A stretch of 64,000 bases of DNA from Reyranellaceae bacterium (GTDB lineage: Bacteria; Pseudomonadota; Alphaproteobacteria; Reyranellales; Reyranellaceae). Below, piece after piece: positions 51,103 to 60,546 of this stretch; position 1 is the first letter of the stretch; each line of letters begins with the position of its first letter. Made by a program: the position numbers and the translations under genes. The stretch is from NCBI GenBank assembly GCA_022844045.1, contig JALHMM010000011.1, forward strand, positions 12,105 to 76,104, written 5' to 3'. The notes beneath the pieces were generated by a model, which did not search any database, was not told where the DNA came from, and saw only the letters and a program-made list of their open reading frames with translations.

Positions 51103-51609
51103 ATGGCCGCGCGCGTCACGCTCGTGCTCGGCGGCGCGCGCGCCGGCAAGAGCGGCTATGCGTTGGCGCTGCTGGGCGGCGGACTCTTCGTCGCCACCGC
51201 CGAGGCGGGCGATGCCGAGATGGCCGAGCGCATCGCCGCCCATCGCGCCGAACGCGGCGCCGGCTGGACGACGATCGAGGAACCCTTCGATCTGTCCGGC
51301 GTGCTGCGACACCACGCCGAGGATTCGCGGCCGATACTCATCGACTGCCTGACGCTCTGGCTGAGCAACCTCATGCATCGCGACCGCGACGTGGGCGATG
51401 CGACGGCCACGCTGCTGGCCGCGCTCGACGAACGCAGGGGCGAGACTGTGCTGGTCACCAACGAGGTTGGCCTGGGCATCGTGCCCGACAACGCGCTGGC
51501 CCGGCGTTTTCGCGATGCGCAAGGCACGCTCAATCGCAGGATCGCCGCGCGCGCCGACCGCGTGGTCTTCATGGCCGCCGGCCTGCCGCTAGCGCTGAAG
51601 GGCGCATAG
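51103..51609 (+). CDS. cobP: Bifunctional adenosylcobinamide kinase / guanylyltransferase
   Basis: The 168-residue protein has the P-loop LVLGGARAGKSGYA, FVATAEAGDAEMAERIAAHR, LIDCLTLWLSNLM and VTNEVGLGIVPDNALARRFR, all diagnostic of CobU/CobP. It phosphorylates adenosylcobinamide and transfers GMP to give the CobS substrate. It starts 2 bp after the phosphatase gene. With cobT, cobS and the phosphatase it completes the nucleotide-loop pathway; no corrin-ring genes are in the window. Confidence 0.95.
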   Translation: MAARVTLVLGGARAGKSGYALALLGGGLFVATAEAGDAEMAERIAAHRAERGAGWTTIEEPFDLSGVLRHHAEDSRPILIDCLTLWLSNLMHRDRDVGDATATLLAALDERRGETVLVTNEVGLGIVPDNALARRFRDAQGTLNRRIAARADRVVFMAAGLPLALKGA

Positions 51610-51686
51610 CAATTGACCGCCGCCTGCCGGATGGCGGGCCGTGCGCGCGCCATGTCACGTCGTCGCCCGGCGAGCAAGGAGCGACG

Positions 51687-52598
51687 ATGAATGCTGCGCG
51701 TCTGACCATGGGACCGGTCGAATGGCTGCTGCTCGTGGCGTTGTCGGTGCTGTGGGGCGGTTCCTTCCTGTTCGGCAAGATCGCGCTCGCCGAGTTGCCG
51801 CCCTTCACCGTCGTGCTGGTGCGTGTTGGACTTGCGGCGGTGGCGCTGTTGCTCGCGGTGGCCGCCACGCGTCAGTCGGTGCCCCGCGCGCGCGCCGTGT
51901 GGCTGGCGTTCTTCTCCATGGGATTGATCAACAACTTCATTCCCTTCAGCCTGATCATGTGGGGCCAGGTGCGCATCGGCAGCGGACTGGCCTCGATCCT
52001 CAACGCCACGACGCCGCTCTGGACAGTGGTGGTCGCGCACTGGCTGACCACCGATGAGAAGATGGATGCGCGCAAGCTCGCGGGCGTGCTGATCGGTGTC
52101 GCGGGCGTCGCCGTGATGATCGGTCCGGTAGCGCTTGCCGGGCTGGGCGGCGATATCGCGGCACAGCTCGCCGTGGTCGCCGCGACGCTCTCCTACGCCT
52201 TCGCCGGCCTGTATGGGCGGCGCTTCGCGCGCATGGGCGTGGCGCCGATCGTGGTGGCGGGCGGACAAGTCGGCGCGACCACCATCATGCTGCTGCCCGT
52301 GGCCCTGCTGGTCGATATGCCCTGGACGCTGCCGATGCCGGGGCCGCGCACCTGGGCGGCGTTGGTTGGCCTGGCGCTGCTCAGCACGGCCCTGGCCTAT
52401 GTGCTCTACTTCCGCATTCTCGCCAAGGCGGGCGTCACCAACCTGTTGCTGGTGACCTTCCTGATCCCGGTCAGTGGCGTGCTGATGGGGGTGCTGGTGC
52501 TCGATGAGATCCTGGAGTGGCGCCAGGTCGCCGGCATGGCGCTGATCGGGCTGGGGCTCGCGGCGATCGATGGACGTCTCTTGCGGGGCGCGGCCTAG
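51687..52598 (+). CDS. EamA/DMT-family transporter, second copy
   Basis: The 303-residue protein has ten hydrophobic helices in two EamA units, with VLWGGSFLFGKIALAELPPF at the start, NATTPLWTVVVAHWLTTDEK closing the first, and LLSTALAYVLYFRILAKAGV with PVSGVLMGVLVLDEILEW in the second. These are strong DMT features. AAGGAG precedes the ATG. The substrate is unknown. It differs from the one at 30071-30982. Confidence 0.92.
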   Translation: MNAARLTMGPVEWLLLVALSVLWGGSFLFGKIALAELPPFTVVLVRVGLAAVALLLAVAATRQSVPRARAVWLAFFSMGLINNFIPFSLIMWGQVRIGSGLASILNATTPLWTVVVAHWLTTDEKMDARKLAGVLIGVAGVAVMIGPVALAGLGGDIAAQLAVVAATLSYAFAGLYGRRFARMGVAPIVVAGGQVGATTIMLLPVALLVDMPWTLPMPGPRTWAALVGLALLSTALAYVLYFRILAKAGVTNLLLVTFLIPVSGVLMGVLVLDEILEWRQVAGMALIGLGLAAIDGRLLRGAA

Positions 52599-52613
52599 CT
52601 ATACTCGGCCGCG

Positions 52614-53105
52614 ATGAACCTCCTTGCCAGTGAAACCTTCGTTGTCGTGACGGACCGTCCGATTGTCGAACGTGCCTTCAACGCGTTCTCGGCGGTGGCC
52701 GGCGGTTTCACCGCCTGGTTCTGCCTGCGTGTCTATGTGCCGGGCGGTGGTTGGAGCGATCTGGCGCTGGCGCTTTTCGCGCCGTTCCTCATGGTCTTCG
52801 CGGCGGCAGGACTGTGGCGCACGTTTACCCTGCCGACCACCACCTGCACCGTCGATGGGGCGCGTCGGGTCGTCGAGTTTACGCAGCGTGCGCCGCTCCT
52901 GCGGCGACAGGGGCTCTGGCGGTTCGACGACATCGCCGAGATCCATGCCGACGCGCGGTCGGGTCACGAGTCGTCATGGGGGGCCGTGGCGAGCCTGAGG
53001 GACGGTCGACGTGTCGTTCTGATGCCGCATGCCGGCGCTGATCGCGAAACTGTCGACCGATTCGTGCTCGAAGCCCAACGACTTATGACGTCAGACGGAT
53101 CTTGA
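52614..53105 (+). CDS. Membrane protein of unknown function with two helices and a soluble tail
   Basis: The 163-residue protein has two membrane segments (about residues 22-40 and 48-68; LALALFAPFLMVFAAAGLW is the second). A cytosolic beta-rich domain follows, with TCTVDGARRVVEFTQRAPLL, WRFDDIAEIHADARSG and SLRDGRRVVLMPHAG. The layout resembles small bacterial PH-like membrane proteins, but I recognise no named family. It starts 15 bp after the DMT transporter gene. Confidence 0.65.
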   Translation: MNLLASETFVVVTDRPIVERAFNAFSAVAGGFTAWFCLRVYVPGGGWSDLALALFAPFLMVFAAAGLWRTFTLPTTTCTVDGARRVVEFTQRAPLLRRQGLWRFDDIAEIHADARSGHESSWGAVASLRDGRRVVLMPHAGADRETVDRFVLEAQRLMTSDGS

Positions 53106-53249
53106 CGACTGCGTGAAGCTGGCCGGCCGCCGTCACAATTCCGCCCTGCACCCTCGGCATGCTCCGGGCCGCCATTGGTGGTATTGTGGACTTGTCGCGC
53201 ATAGAGGCGTTCCCCGCGCCCGCGCGACCAAACCTTAAGGAGCGCGACC

Positions 53250-53945
53250 ATGACGATCCGCACCAATCCCCTGTCACGCCGTGGCGTGATCGCCGGCGGC
53301 ACGGCCCTGCTGGGCATCGGCGCCAGCGCCCCGGCACTGGCCGACGCCAAGCGACAGGCTCTGGTCAACGACTCGCTGCGCACGGCGCAGAAGATCATCG
53401 AAAGCAAGGAGATGCCCGACGCGCGCAAGAACATGCCGCAGGCGCGCGCGGTGATGATCATGCCGGCCTTCGCCCAGGCCGCTTTCATCATCGGCGGGGC
53501 CGGTGGCCGCGCGGTCATGCTGGCACGCGCCGGCCGCGCCGATTGGTCGTCCCCGGCCTTCTATTCGCTGGGCTCGGGCAGCGTCGGCCTGCAGATCGGC
53601 GGCCGGGTGCAGGAGATCGTGCTGATCATCCTGACCGACAAGGGTCTGAACGCCCTGATGAACGACAAGTTCAAGTTCGGCGCGGAGGCGGGGCTGACCT
53701 TCGCCCGCGAAGGCGCCGGCGTCGCCGGCGCCACGACCACCGCGGCGGGTGCCGACATCGTGTCGTTCTCGACCGCGTCCGGCCTGTTCGCCGGCGGCGC
53801 GCTGGAGGGCTCGTTCATCGAGCCCGATAGCGACTGGAACGCGCTGTATTATGGCCAAGGTGCGTCGCCGCGCGCCATTCTGCTCGACCGGACCTATACC
53901 AATCCGGGCGCGAACGCCCTCCGCCAATATCTTGGCAGCGTGTGA
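53250..53945 (+). CDS. SYLF-domain lipid-binding protein (YSC84-like)
   Basis: The 231-residue protein has a twin-arginine-like signal (LSRRGVIAGGTALLGIGASA, cleaved near ALADA). A SYLF domain follows, with ARAVMIMPAFAQAAFIIGGA, SPAFYSLGSGSVGLQIGGRV, ILTDKGLNALMNDKFKFG and FSTASGLFAGGALEGSFIEP. SYLF proteins bind phosphoinositide-like or other lipids; bacterial members are periplasmic with unclear roles. AAGGAG precedes the ATG. Confidence 0.92.
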   Translation: MTIRTNPLSRRGVIAGGTALLGIGASAPALADAKRQALVNDSLRTAQKIIESKEMPDARKNMPQARAVMIMPAFAQAAFIIGGAGGRAVMLARAGRADWSSPAFYSLGSGSVGLQIGGRVQEIVLIILTDKGLNALMNDKFKFGAEAGLTFAREGAGVAGATTTAAGADIVSFSTASGLFAGGALEGSFIEPDSDWNALYYGQGASPRAILLDRTYTNPGANALRQYLGSV

Positions 53946-54032
53946 CAGCTGACGGAAATATTTGGTTACCCACGCGGCGTTGCCCGCGATGCCCGTTGGA
54001 GGAGAGTGGAGTCATAGTCCGAGGGCAGGTCG

Positions 54033-54389
54033 ATGACGGTGATCAAGACTCCCTCCGGCCCTCTCGTCGTCGAGCCTGTCGACGAGGGCTGGGGGTCCAT
54101 TGAATGGCTGATGGGCGAGCGGGTGTTCCCCGGCGTGCGCCACAGCGTGGCGCGCATCCTGGTGCGGCCCGGCGCCGAATCGCCGTGCGAGCGCCACGCC
54201 GGGACGACCGAGACGGCGGTGCTGCTGTCCGGCGAGATCACCTGCGTCATCGAGGGCAAGCCGCTCGAGCTATGGCCGGGCGACGTGGCGCTGATCCCGG
54301 CCGGTGCGCACCACTACCTGCGCAATGATTCGCGCCAGGCGGCCACTGTGCTGCTGAGCTTCTCGGCCGGCTCCGTCGCCGCCGAGTAG
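54033..54389 (+). CDS. Cupin-domain protein
   Basis: The 118-residue protein is one cupin barrel. Motif 1 is SPCERHAGTTETAVLLSGEI, with His and Glu metal ligands. Motif 2 is WPGDVALIPAGAHHYLRNDS, with the later His. It may bind a metal and act as a small dioxygenase, isomerase or sensor; nothing specific can be said. It converges with the ankyrin gene, the two stops lying 2 bp apart. Confidence 0.88.
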   Translation: MTVIKTPSGPLVVEPVDEGWGSIEWLMGERVFPGVRHSVARILVRPGAESPCERHAGTTETAVLLSGEITCVIEGKPLELWPGDVALIPAGAHHYLRNDSRQAATVLLSFSAGSVAAE

Positions 54390-54391
54390 CC

Positions 54392-54961
54392 TCACTCCCT
54401 GCCGCCGGCGGCGCGCAGCATGCTGGCGATCGCTTGGCGGTTGCCGCGCATGGCATGGGACAGCGCCGTGCGGCCGGTGAAATCGGCGATGTTCGGGTCG
54501 GCCTTGCGCGCCAGCAGCGCGCGGACGATCTCGGCCGCGCCGCGCCGCGCGGCGGCGATCAGGGCGGTTACGCCCTGGCGATCCTGCAGGTTGACGCGTG
54601 GATTGCGCGCCAGCAGCAACTGAGCCACGTCGATGTCGTCGCGCTCGGCCGCCCACATCAGGGCGGTGCGCTGATCGGCATCGACCCCGTCGACCGCCGC
54701 CCCGGCCTTCAGCAGCATGTCGACGATCGCGAGATGCCCCCTGGACGCGGCGGTGATCAGCAGGGGCGTTCGCCGTTCGTCGACCTGGTTGGGGTTCTCG
54801 CCCTTCAGAAGGTCGCGCCGTACGGCTTCGACCTCGCCGCGCGCGACGTTGAAGATGATCCGCTTGTCGAACAGGCCTTGGGCCCGCGCGGTCGCGGTCA
54901 GCCCCAAGGCGCCGACGACCGCACCCAACAAGCCTCGCCGAGGCACCTGCCGCATTGTCAT
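54392..54961 (-). CDS. Exported ankyrin-repeat protein
   Basis: The 189-residue protein has an export signal (RQVPRRGLLGAVVGALGLTA, then TARAQ). About five ankyrin repeats follow, for example RTPLLITAASRGHLAIVDML, RTALMWAAERDDIDVAQLLL, VTALIAAARRGAAEIVRALL and RTALSHAMRGNRQAIASMLR. The likely location is the periplasm, as a protein-binding scaffold. I chose the Met at 54961; one at 54955 is also possible. It lies 81 bp downstream of gshB. Confidence 0.87.
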   Translation of the reverse strand: MTMRQVPRRGLLGAVVGALGLTATARAQGLFDKRIIFNVARGEVEAVRRDLLKGENPNQVDERRTPLLITAASRGHLAIVDMLLKAGAAVDGVDADQRTALMWAAERDDIDVAQLLLARNPRVNLQDRQGVTALIAAARRGAAEIVRALLARKADPNIADFTGRTALSHAMRGNRQAIASMLRAAGGRE

Positions 54962-55042
54962 TTCCACACCATCCGGGCGTCTTGTGGCGCCTCGGCCGCG
55001 GTAGATTGCCCGGGATCGCGGCGATATCAAGGCCTATGCGGC

Positions 55043-55990
55043 TCAGCCGCGCCGCCGCCGGGCCTCGACCGCGTCCCAGATCCGCGCCTCCAGGCAGACC
55101 CCGTCGAAGCGGTTGATCTGCTGAAGGCCGGTCGGCGAGGTCACGTTGATCTCGGTCAGGAAGTCGCCGATCACGTCGATGCCGACGAACACCATGCCGC
55201 GGTCGCGCAGCGCCGGACCGATCGTGTCGCAGATCTGCTGGTCGCGCGCCGTCATGGTCGACTTGGTCGCCGTGCCGCCGACATGCATGTTGGAGCGCGC
55301 CTCGCCCTCGGCCGGCACGCGGTTGATCACGCCCACCGCCTCGCCGTCGATCAGGATGATGCGCTTGTCGCCCTTGCGGACCTCCGGCACGTAGCGCTGC
55401 GCGATGATCGGCTCGCGCGACATCTTGGTGAACATCTCGAGCAGCGAGGCAAGGTTCTCGTCGTCCGGCCGAACACGGAACACCCCGGCGCCGCCATTGC
55501 CGTAGAGCGGCTTGATGATGATGTCCTTGTGCACCTCGCGGAAGGCGCGGATCTGCGCCATGTCGCTGGAGATCAAGGTCGGCGGCATCACGCCCTCGAA
55601 GGTCGTGACGAACAATTTCTCCGGCGCGTTGCGCACCTCGCGCGGGTCGTTGACCACCAGGGTCGCCGGATGGATGCGCTCCAGCAGGTGCGTGGTGGTG
55701 ATGTAAGCCATGTCGAAGGGCGGATCCTGGCGCAGCCACACCACGTCGAAGCTCGCGAGGTCGATGATCTCGTGCGGCCCCAGCGTGTGGTGATTGCCCT
55801 TCTCGCGGCGCACCGACATGGTCTGCGCCCGCGCCTTGACCCTGCCGTCGAGGAAGAACAGATCGGCCGGCGTGTAGTGATAGACGACATGGCCGCGCTT
55901 CTGCGCCTCGAGCGCCAGCACGAAGGTCGAGTCGCCGTCGATGTCGACGCTCGACACATGGTCCATCTGGAACGCGACACGCAGAGCCAT
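55043..55990 (-). CDS. gshB: Glutathione synthase
   Basis: GshB joins gamma-glutamylcysteine and glycine with ATP. The 315-residue ATP-grasp protein has [40 protein letters not shown], the ATP-binding [37 protein letters not shown] and the late [20 protein letters not shown]. These are diagnostic of the prokaryotic type. It is the last housekeeping gene of the cluster rsmI-yraN-SirB1-gshB on this strand. Confidence 0.97.
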   Translation of the reverse strand: MALRVAFQMDHVSSVDIDGDSTFVLALEAQKRGHVVYHYTPADLFFLDGRVKARAQTMSVRREKGNHHTLGPHEIIDLASFDVVWLRQDPPFDMAYITTTHLLERIHPATLVVNDPREVRNAPEKLFVTTFEGVMPPTLISSDMAQIRAFREVHKDIIIKPLYGNGGAGVFRVRPDDENLASLLEMFTKMSREPIIAQRYVPEVRKGDKRIILIDGEAVGVINRVPAEGEARSNMHVGGTATKSTMTARDQQICDTIGPALRDRGMVFVGIDVIGDFLTEINVTSPTGLQQINRFDGVCLEARIWDAVEARRRRG

Positions 55991-56023
55991 TGGGCTTCCC
56001 CCCTCATCCGCCCTTCGGGCACC

Positions 56024-56072
56024 TTCTCCCTCGGGGCCGTCCGCGGCCCCTGACCTTCGTGGGGAGAAGGAA
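56024..56072. repeat. Intergenic hairpin upstream of gshB
   Basis: CCTTCTCCC (56024-56032) and GGGAGAAGG (56064-56072) pair perfectly around a GC-rich inner region (GGGGCCG/CGGCCCC). It fills most of the 84-bp gap between the SirB1-like gene and gshB and looks like another dispersed palindrome. Confidence 0.6.
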
Positions 56073-56074
56073 AG

Positions 56075-56929
56075 TCAGTTAAGGCGCCGGCGCAAGTCCC
56101 GCAAGTGATCGCTGGCTTGCCGCCGCGCCCGTTCATGCAGGGCGGCGCGTTCGGGGTCGGGATGCGGCGTGTTGGTGAGCGCGAGGAAACGGTCGTAGGC
56201 GCGGATCGCCGCGCCGACGCTCTCGGCGCGTTCGGCGATGGCGCCCATCTCGTACCAGAGCTCGGCGCGATCCGGCGCGATCGCCGTCATGCGCTCCATC
56301 ACCGCCAGCGCGCCCGCGACATCGGCGGCGCGCAGCAGACGGCCCTTGCTGTTGTTCTCCAGGCGCAGCAGCACGTCGCGATCGTCGACGTCGGCGACGT
56401 GGTCGGGCGTTAGCTCGGCGTCCTGGCCGGCGGCCGATTTCAGCAGCGTGCGCAGCTCCGCCGGCGTGCGCGCGACGCCCTGGTCGAAAGGATCGACGAT
56501 CTCCGCGCCGTGGCCGGCGTCGATGCGCAGCAGGAAATGGCCGGGGAAGGACAGGCCGGCGGCACGCCAGCCCTGGGCCCGCGCGACATGCATCCAGATC
56601 ACGCTCAGCGCCACCGGCAGGCCCTTGCGCCGGTCGATGACGCGCGCAAGGTCGGCGTTCTGCAGGTCGTCGTAGGTCTCGCGATCGCCGCGATAGCCAT
56701 AGCTGACGGCGAGAACCTGGCGCATCGCCTCGAGTGGCGGGCGGCGGCGGCGCACGAGATCGGCGACCTCCGCGACCAGCGTCGCGAGGTGCTGGCGGTA
56801 GGGATCGAGATCGAGGCCGGGTTGGCGCGCCGCCGAGAGCAGCAACGCCGCCTCGGCGATATCGACGGGGGAGTCCCGGGCGCAGAGCGCGCGCAAGCGG
56901 TCGAGCGTCTGCGTGCGGGCTTCAGTCAT
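56075..56929 (-). CDS. SirB1-family protein (transglutaminase-like fold with TPR tail)
   Basis: The 284-residue protein has the SirB1 signature: YDDLQNADLARVIDRRKGLP, then VALSVIWMHVARAQGWRAAG and SFPGHFLLRIDAG, followed by a tetratricopeptide-like tail (AVMERMTAIAPDRAELWYEM, AIRAYDRFLALT). The family is related to transglutaminases but has no proven activity. It starts 4 bp after the yraN stop on the same strand. Confidence 0.9.
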   Translation of the reverse strand: MTEARTQTLDRLRALCARDSPVDIAEAALLLSAARQPGLDLDPYRQHLATLVAEVADLVRRRRPPLEAMRQVLAVSYGYRGDRETYDDLQNADLARVIDRRKGLPVALSVIWMHVARAQGWRAAGLSFPGHFLLRIDAGHGAEIVDPFDQGVARTPAELRTLLKSAAGQDAELTPDHVADVDDRDVLLRLENNSKGRLLRAADVAGALAVMERMTAIAPDRAELWYEMGAIAERAESVGAAIRAYDRFLALTNTPHPDPERAALHERARRQASDHLRDLRRRLN

Positions 56930-56933
56930 TCCC

Positions 56934-57314
56934 TCATCCGTTCGTCGGCCGCCAGACGTCGGTCATGTGCCTGGGCCAGCCGCTCGGCGTGACCAGCATG
57001 GCGTCGAAACGCCAGGCGCAGTCGAGCAGCGCGGGATGGCGCGCGGCGAACGCCTCGGCCGCGCGAGCGATGCGCCGAAGCTGGGATTCTGTCAAGGCGA
57101 AGGCCGCCTGGTCGTGCGTCGCGCGCGCCTTGACCTCGACGAAGGCGACGACGCCGCCACGGCGCGCGACGATGTCGATCTCGCCCGCCGGCGAGCGGAA
57201 GCGCCGCGCCAGCACGCGATAGCCGGTGAGCCGCAACCGCCACACGCAGCGCATCTCGGCCCAGCGGCCGAATCGATCGGCGGCGACGCGCTGTGATTGC
57301 GGCGGCGGCTTCAT
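56934..57314 (-). CDS. yraN: YraN / UPF0102 family protein
   Basis: The 126-residue protein has the nuclease-like fold of the UPF0102 family: AEMRCVWRLRLTGYRVLARR, GEIDIVARRGGVVAFVEVKA (the restriction-endonuclease-like acidic core), and ALTESQLRRIARAAEAFAAR. It is a suspected Holliday-junction-type nuclease with no proven role. It lies 19 bp after rsmI, the conserved order. Confidence 0.92.
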   Translation of the reverse strand: MKPPPQSQRVAADRFGRWAEMRCVWRLRLTGYRVLARRFRSPAGEIDIVARRGGVVAFVEVKARATHDQAAFALTESQLRRIARAAEAFAARHPALLDCAWRFDAMLVTPSGWPRHMTDVWRPTNG

Positions 57315-57333
57315 GGACTGCAGGTCGCGCCGC

Positions 57334-58230
57334 TCATGGTCCGGCTTCTGTCCGCTTCAGCTCGAGCGCCCGCGCATAAACCTCGCGGCGCGGCCGACCG
57401 AAACGCGCGGCGACTTCGGCCGCCGCTTCCTTGACGCTGGCGCCGGCCATCGCGGTGCGCAGCGCCGTGTCGATGTCCTCGCCGCTGATCGCGGCGGCGT
57501 TGGCGTCGGGCGGCCCGACCACGATCACGATCTCGCCGCGCGGCGGGCCCTCGGCGCGGTAGTGCGCGGCGAGCTGGTCGAGCGGGCCGCGGCGCGCTTC
57601 CTCGAAGCGCTTGGTGAGCTCGCGCGTGACGGCGGTCGGTCGGGCGCCCAGCAGCGCGGCGAGGTCCTCGAGGGACTCGACGAGGCGATGCGGGGCTTCA
57701 AAGAGCAACAGCGTCGCGTCAACTGCGGCCAACGACGAGATTGCGCGCCGGCGTTCGGTCGCCTTGGCGGGCAGGAAGCCGGCGAACAAGAAACGGTCAC
57801 TGGGCAGGCCGGACAGCGCCAGGGCCGCCAGCGGCGCCGACGGGCCGGGCACGATCGTGACGGGATGGCCGGCATCGATGGTCGCGCGCACGACGCGGTA
57901 GCCGGGATCGGAAACCGTCGGCATGCCGGCGTCGGAGATCAGCGCCACAACCTTGCCGTCTTCCAGCGCCGCAATGATGGTGCGCGCCGCCTCGGCCTCG
58001 TTGTGGTCGTGGCAGGCCAGCAGCGGGGCGGCGATGCCGAATCCCCGCAGGAACGGGCGCGACACGCGGGTGTCCTCGCAGGCGATCAGGTCGGCGCCGC
58101 GCAGCGTATCGAGCGCGCGCAACGTTATGTCGCGGACATTGCCGATCGGCGTGCCGACGACGTACAGACCGGGCTGCGGTTTACTTGGCGGGGCCGCGTC
58201 GGTAGCGTCTGGTACCGTCGTCGGCTGCAT
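57334..58230 (-). CDS. rsmI: 16S rRNA (cytidine-1402-2'-O)-methyltransferase
   Basis: RsmI methylates C1402 of 16S rRNA. The 298-residue protein has GLYVVGTPIGNVRDITLRAL, LIACEDTRVSRPFL, VALISDAGMPTVSDPGYRVV, VTIVPGPSAPLAALALSGLP and RFLFAGFLPAKATERRRAIS, all diagnostic. Its start codon is only 14 bp from the start of the divergent LpoA-like gene. Confidence 0.96.
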   Translation of the reverse strand: MQPTTVPDATDAAPPSKPQPGLYVVGTPIGNVRDITLRALDTLRGADLIACEDTRVSRPFLRGFGIAAPLLACHDHNEAEAARTIIAALEDGKVVALISDAGMPTVSDPGYRVVRATIDAGHPVTIVPGPSAPLAALALSGLPSDRFLFAGFLPAKATERRRAISSLAAVDATLLLFEAPHRLVESLEDLAALLGARPTAVTRELTKRFEEARRGPLDQLAAHYRAEGPPRGEIVIVVGPPDANAAAISGEDIDTALRTAMAGASVKEAAAEVAARFGRPRREVYARALELKRTEAGP

Positions 58231-58244
58231 CGAGGAGGCCTTTC

Positions 58245-59474
58245 ATGTCGCATTCGGTCGGGGCGGCGCCACGCCGACGAGTCCTTACCCTGTTGACGGG
58301 CGCGGCGATGGCGATGATCGCCTTGGCCGGCTGCGAGACCAAGCCGAAACCGACCACCCAGGCACCGCCGTCGGTCGCGGTGGCGCCGCCGCCGTCGCCC
58401 ATTCCGCCCACCCCGATCGCGCCCTCGGTGACGCCTAGCGGCAAACCCAAGATCGCCTTGCTGCTGCCGCTGACCGGTCGCTCGCGCGAGATCGGCCAGG
58501 CGTTGCAGGACGCCGCCGAGCTGGCGCTCTTCGATGGCGCCGGCAAGGATATCGCGCTGGTGCCGATCGATACCGGCGACACGCCGGACGGCGCCGTGGC
58601 GGCCACCGAGCGCGCCATTCGCGAAGGCGCCAATCTGATCCTCGGGCCGCTGTTCAGTGCATCCGCCGCCGTCGCCGGCCCGGTCGCCAAGCAGGCCAAT
58701 CTGGAGATGATCAGCTTCTCCAATGACGAAGGCACGGCGCAGCCTGGGCTCTATGTCATGGGGCTGGCGGTCGATTCGCAGGTGCGGCGTGTCGTCGACT
58801 ATGCACAGCGCAAGGGCGTGAAGCGCGTCGTGGCGCTGGCGCCGGGTACCGCCTATGGCGGGCAGGCGATGCAAGCGCTGCGCGACGCGGCCCAGCGCGC
58901 GAATATCAGTGTCGGTGCCAGCGAGACCGTCCCGGCGACCGGCGACTCCGATGCGCCGGTCAAGCGCGTGCTGGCGGCGGTTGGTACCGATGGCTCGACC
59001 ACCGCGCTGTTCGTTCCCATCGGCGCGCCGCGCGTGAGCGCGGTGGCCGCGTCGCTGGCCGAAGCCGACGTCGCGTCGCGCAAGGTGCAGCTGATCGGCA
59101 CCGGCGTATGGGATGTGGCCGGCATCGGCAGCGACAAGGCGCTGGTCGGCGCCTGGTTCGCCGGCCCCGATCCGGCGCGCCGCGCCGCCTTCGAGCGCAA
59201 GTTCCAGGGCGTGCACGGCAAGGCGCCGCCGCGCATCGCTACCCTGGCCTACGATGCGGTGATGCTGGCGGCGCAGCTGGCGAGGTTGAGGGCGGGCGGC
59301 GATTTCTCGGCCGGCGCGATCACCGACGGTGGCGGCTACAACGGCCTCGACGGCCGCTACCGCTTCCGTACCGATGGCCGCGTCGAGCGTTCGCTGCCGA
59401 TCCTCGAGATCGAGGGTGACCGCCTGAAAGTGATCGATCCGGCGCCCGGCGTCTTCACGTCGGTGGTCAACTGA
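58245..59474 (+). CDS. Penicillin-binding-protein activator LpoA-like lipoprotein
   Basis: The 409-residue protein has a lipoprotein signal (LLTGAAMAMIALAGCETK, lipobox LAGC), a proline-rich linker (PPPSPIPPTPIAPSV) and a periplasmic ligand-binding domain of the LivJ/LpoA type: IALLLPLTGRSREIGQALQD, then ANLILGPLFSASAAVAGPVA and LAYDAVMLAAQLARL. It probably sits in the outer membrane and regulates peptidoglycan synthases. A GGAGG site precedes the ATG. It is divergent from rsmI, as in related genomes. Confidence 0.88.
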   Translation: MSHSVGAAPRRRVLTLLTGAAMAMIALAGCETKPKPTTQAPPSVAVAPPPSPIPPTPIAPSVTPSGKPKIALLLPLTGRSREIGQALQDAAELALFDGAGKDIALVPIDTGDTPDGAVAATERAIREGANLILGPLFSASAAVAGPVAKQANLEMISFSNDEGTAQPGLYVMGLAVDSQVRRVVDYAQRKGVKRVVALAPGTAYGGQAMQALRDAAQRANISVGASETVPATGDSDAPVKRVLAAVGTDGSTTALFVPIGAPRVSAVAASLAEADVASRKVQLIGTGVWDVAGIGSDKALVGAWFAGPDPARRAAFERKFQGVHGKAPPRIATLAYDAVMLAAQLARLRAGGDFSAGAITDGGGYNGLDGRYRFRTDGRVERSLPILEIEGDRLKVIDPAPGVFTSVVN

Positions 59475-59481
59475 GGCGGCG

Positions 59482-60129
59482 ATGTTCGATCCGCAACTGC
59501 TCTGGCTCTACGCCGGCGCCGCCGCGCTGCTGATCCTGACGCCCGGCCCCGACACCTTCCTGGTCGCCGCCACCAGCGCCGCCGACGGGGCGAGGGCCGG
59601 CGTGTTGGCATCGCTGGGCGTCTTCGTCGGTTGCCTGATCCACATCCTGCTGGTGGCGGTCGGCGTGTCGGCGCTGATCGCTGCGACGCCCTGGGCGTTC
59701 GACGCCATCAAGATCGCCGGCGCGATCTATCTCGTGTGGATCGGCCTGCAAGCGCTGCGATCAGCCTGGCGCGGCTATGGCGGTGAGGCGTCGCAGACCG
59801 TGGCACGCGACCGCAGCAGCGCCTGGGCGTTGTTCCTGCGCGGGGCGCTGACCAACGCGCTCAACCCCAAGGTGGCGGTGTTTTTCATCGCCTTCCTGCC
59901 GCAGTTCGTCGACCCCTCGCGCGGTCACGTCGTGGCGCAATTCATTGTGCTGGGGCTGATCTTCAATGTGCCGGGCACACTCTACCTGATGGCGTTGGCG
60001 CTGATCAGCGGCCGGGCCACCTCGGCGCTGCGCCGCCAACCGTGGGTGCGCCGTGCCCTGGATGCGCTTACCGGCCTGTTCTTCATCGGCCTCGCCGCCC
60101 ACCTTGCTCGCACTCAGGCCAAAGGTTAG
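59482..60129 (+). CDS. LysE-family amino-acid exporter
   Basis: The 215-residue protein has six hydrophobic helices and the LysE/RhtB signatures ALLILTPGPDTFLVAATSAA, then IKIAGAIYLVWIGLQALRSA and RGALTNALNPKVAVFFIAFL. The substrate is unknown, possibly homoserine or threonine-type amino acids. It starts 7 bp after the LpoA-like gene. Confidence 0.93.
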   Translation: MFDPQLLWLYAGAAALLILTPGPDTFLVAATSAADGARAGVLASLGVFVGCLIHILLVAVGVSALIAATPWAFDAIKIAGAIYLVWIGLQALRSAWRGYGGEASQTVARDRSSAWALFLRGALTNALNPKVAVFFIAFLPQFVDPSRGHVVAQFIVLGLIFNVPGTLYLMALALISGRATSALRRQPWVRRALDALTGLFFIGLAAHLARTQAKG

Positions 60130-60546
60130 GCGTGATTCCAATGGATTAAGACATTTTCCTCACTTGCCACGTCGTGCGGCCTTTGATACCGTCGAGTCAC
60201 TGCGGTTTCGCACGTCCGGCGGCCGTTTCTCCTCCGTCCGCCGGTCGATTCGCCGGCCGATATCCCCCGATCGGCCGGACGGGGCCAAAAGCCGCCAAGA
60301 ACGAGCCTTAATGAAGGCCGATGCATGGGCGCACAGCGGCGCGGCGTGGAAGTAGTCTTCGTATCGCGACGAACACTTCCACGTTTATTTTCTCCCGCGA
60401 CGCTGTCGCCCATCATCGGCAAGCATGGCGCGCTGCCTCTATCGCGCCGGCCAAGTCCGTATCGTCGTCGACAACGCGCGCGGGATCGGTATCGTGCCGC
60501 CCGAGCAGCCGGTCCGCCGGGCGCGCGGCGCTGCCGGAGGCCGGCG
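60130..60546. other. 417-bp gap before the HIT gene, possible short ORF
   Basis: There is no confident gene. An open frame of 41 codons (60425-60550, starting MARCLYRAGQVRIVVDNARG) ends by overlapping the HIT start by 4 bp (ATGA), which would allow coupled translation, but its composition is not distinctive. The rest is GC-rich with inverted GGCCG/CGGCC segments. Confidence 0.35.
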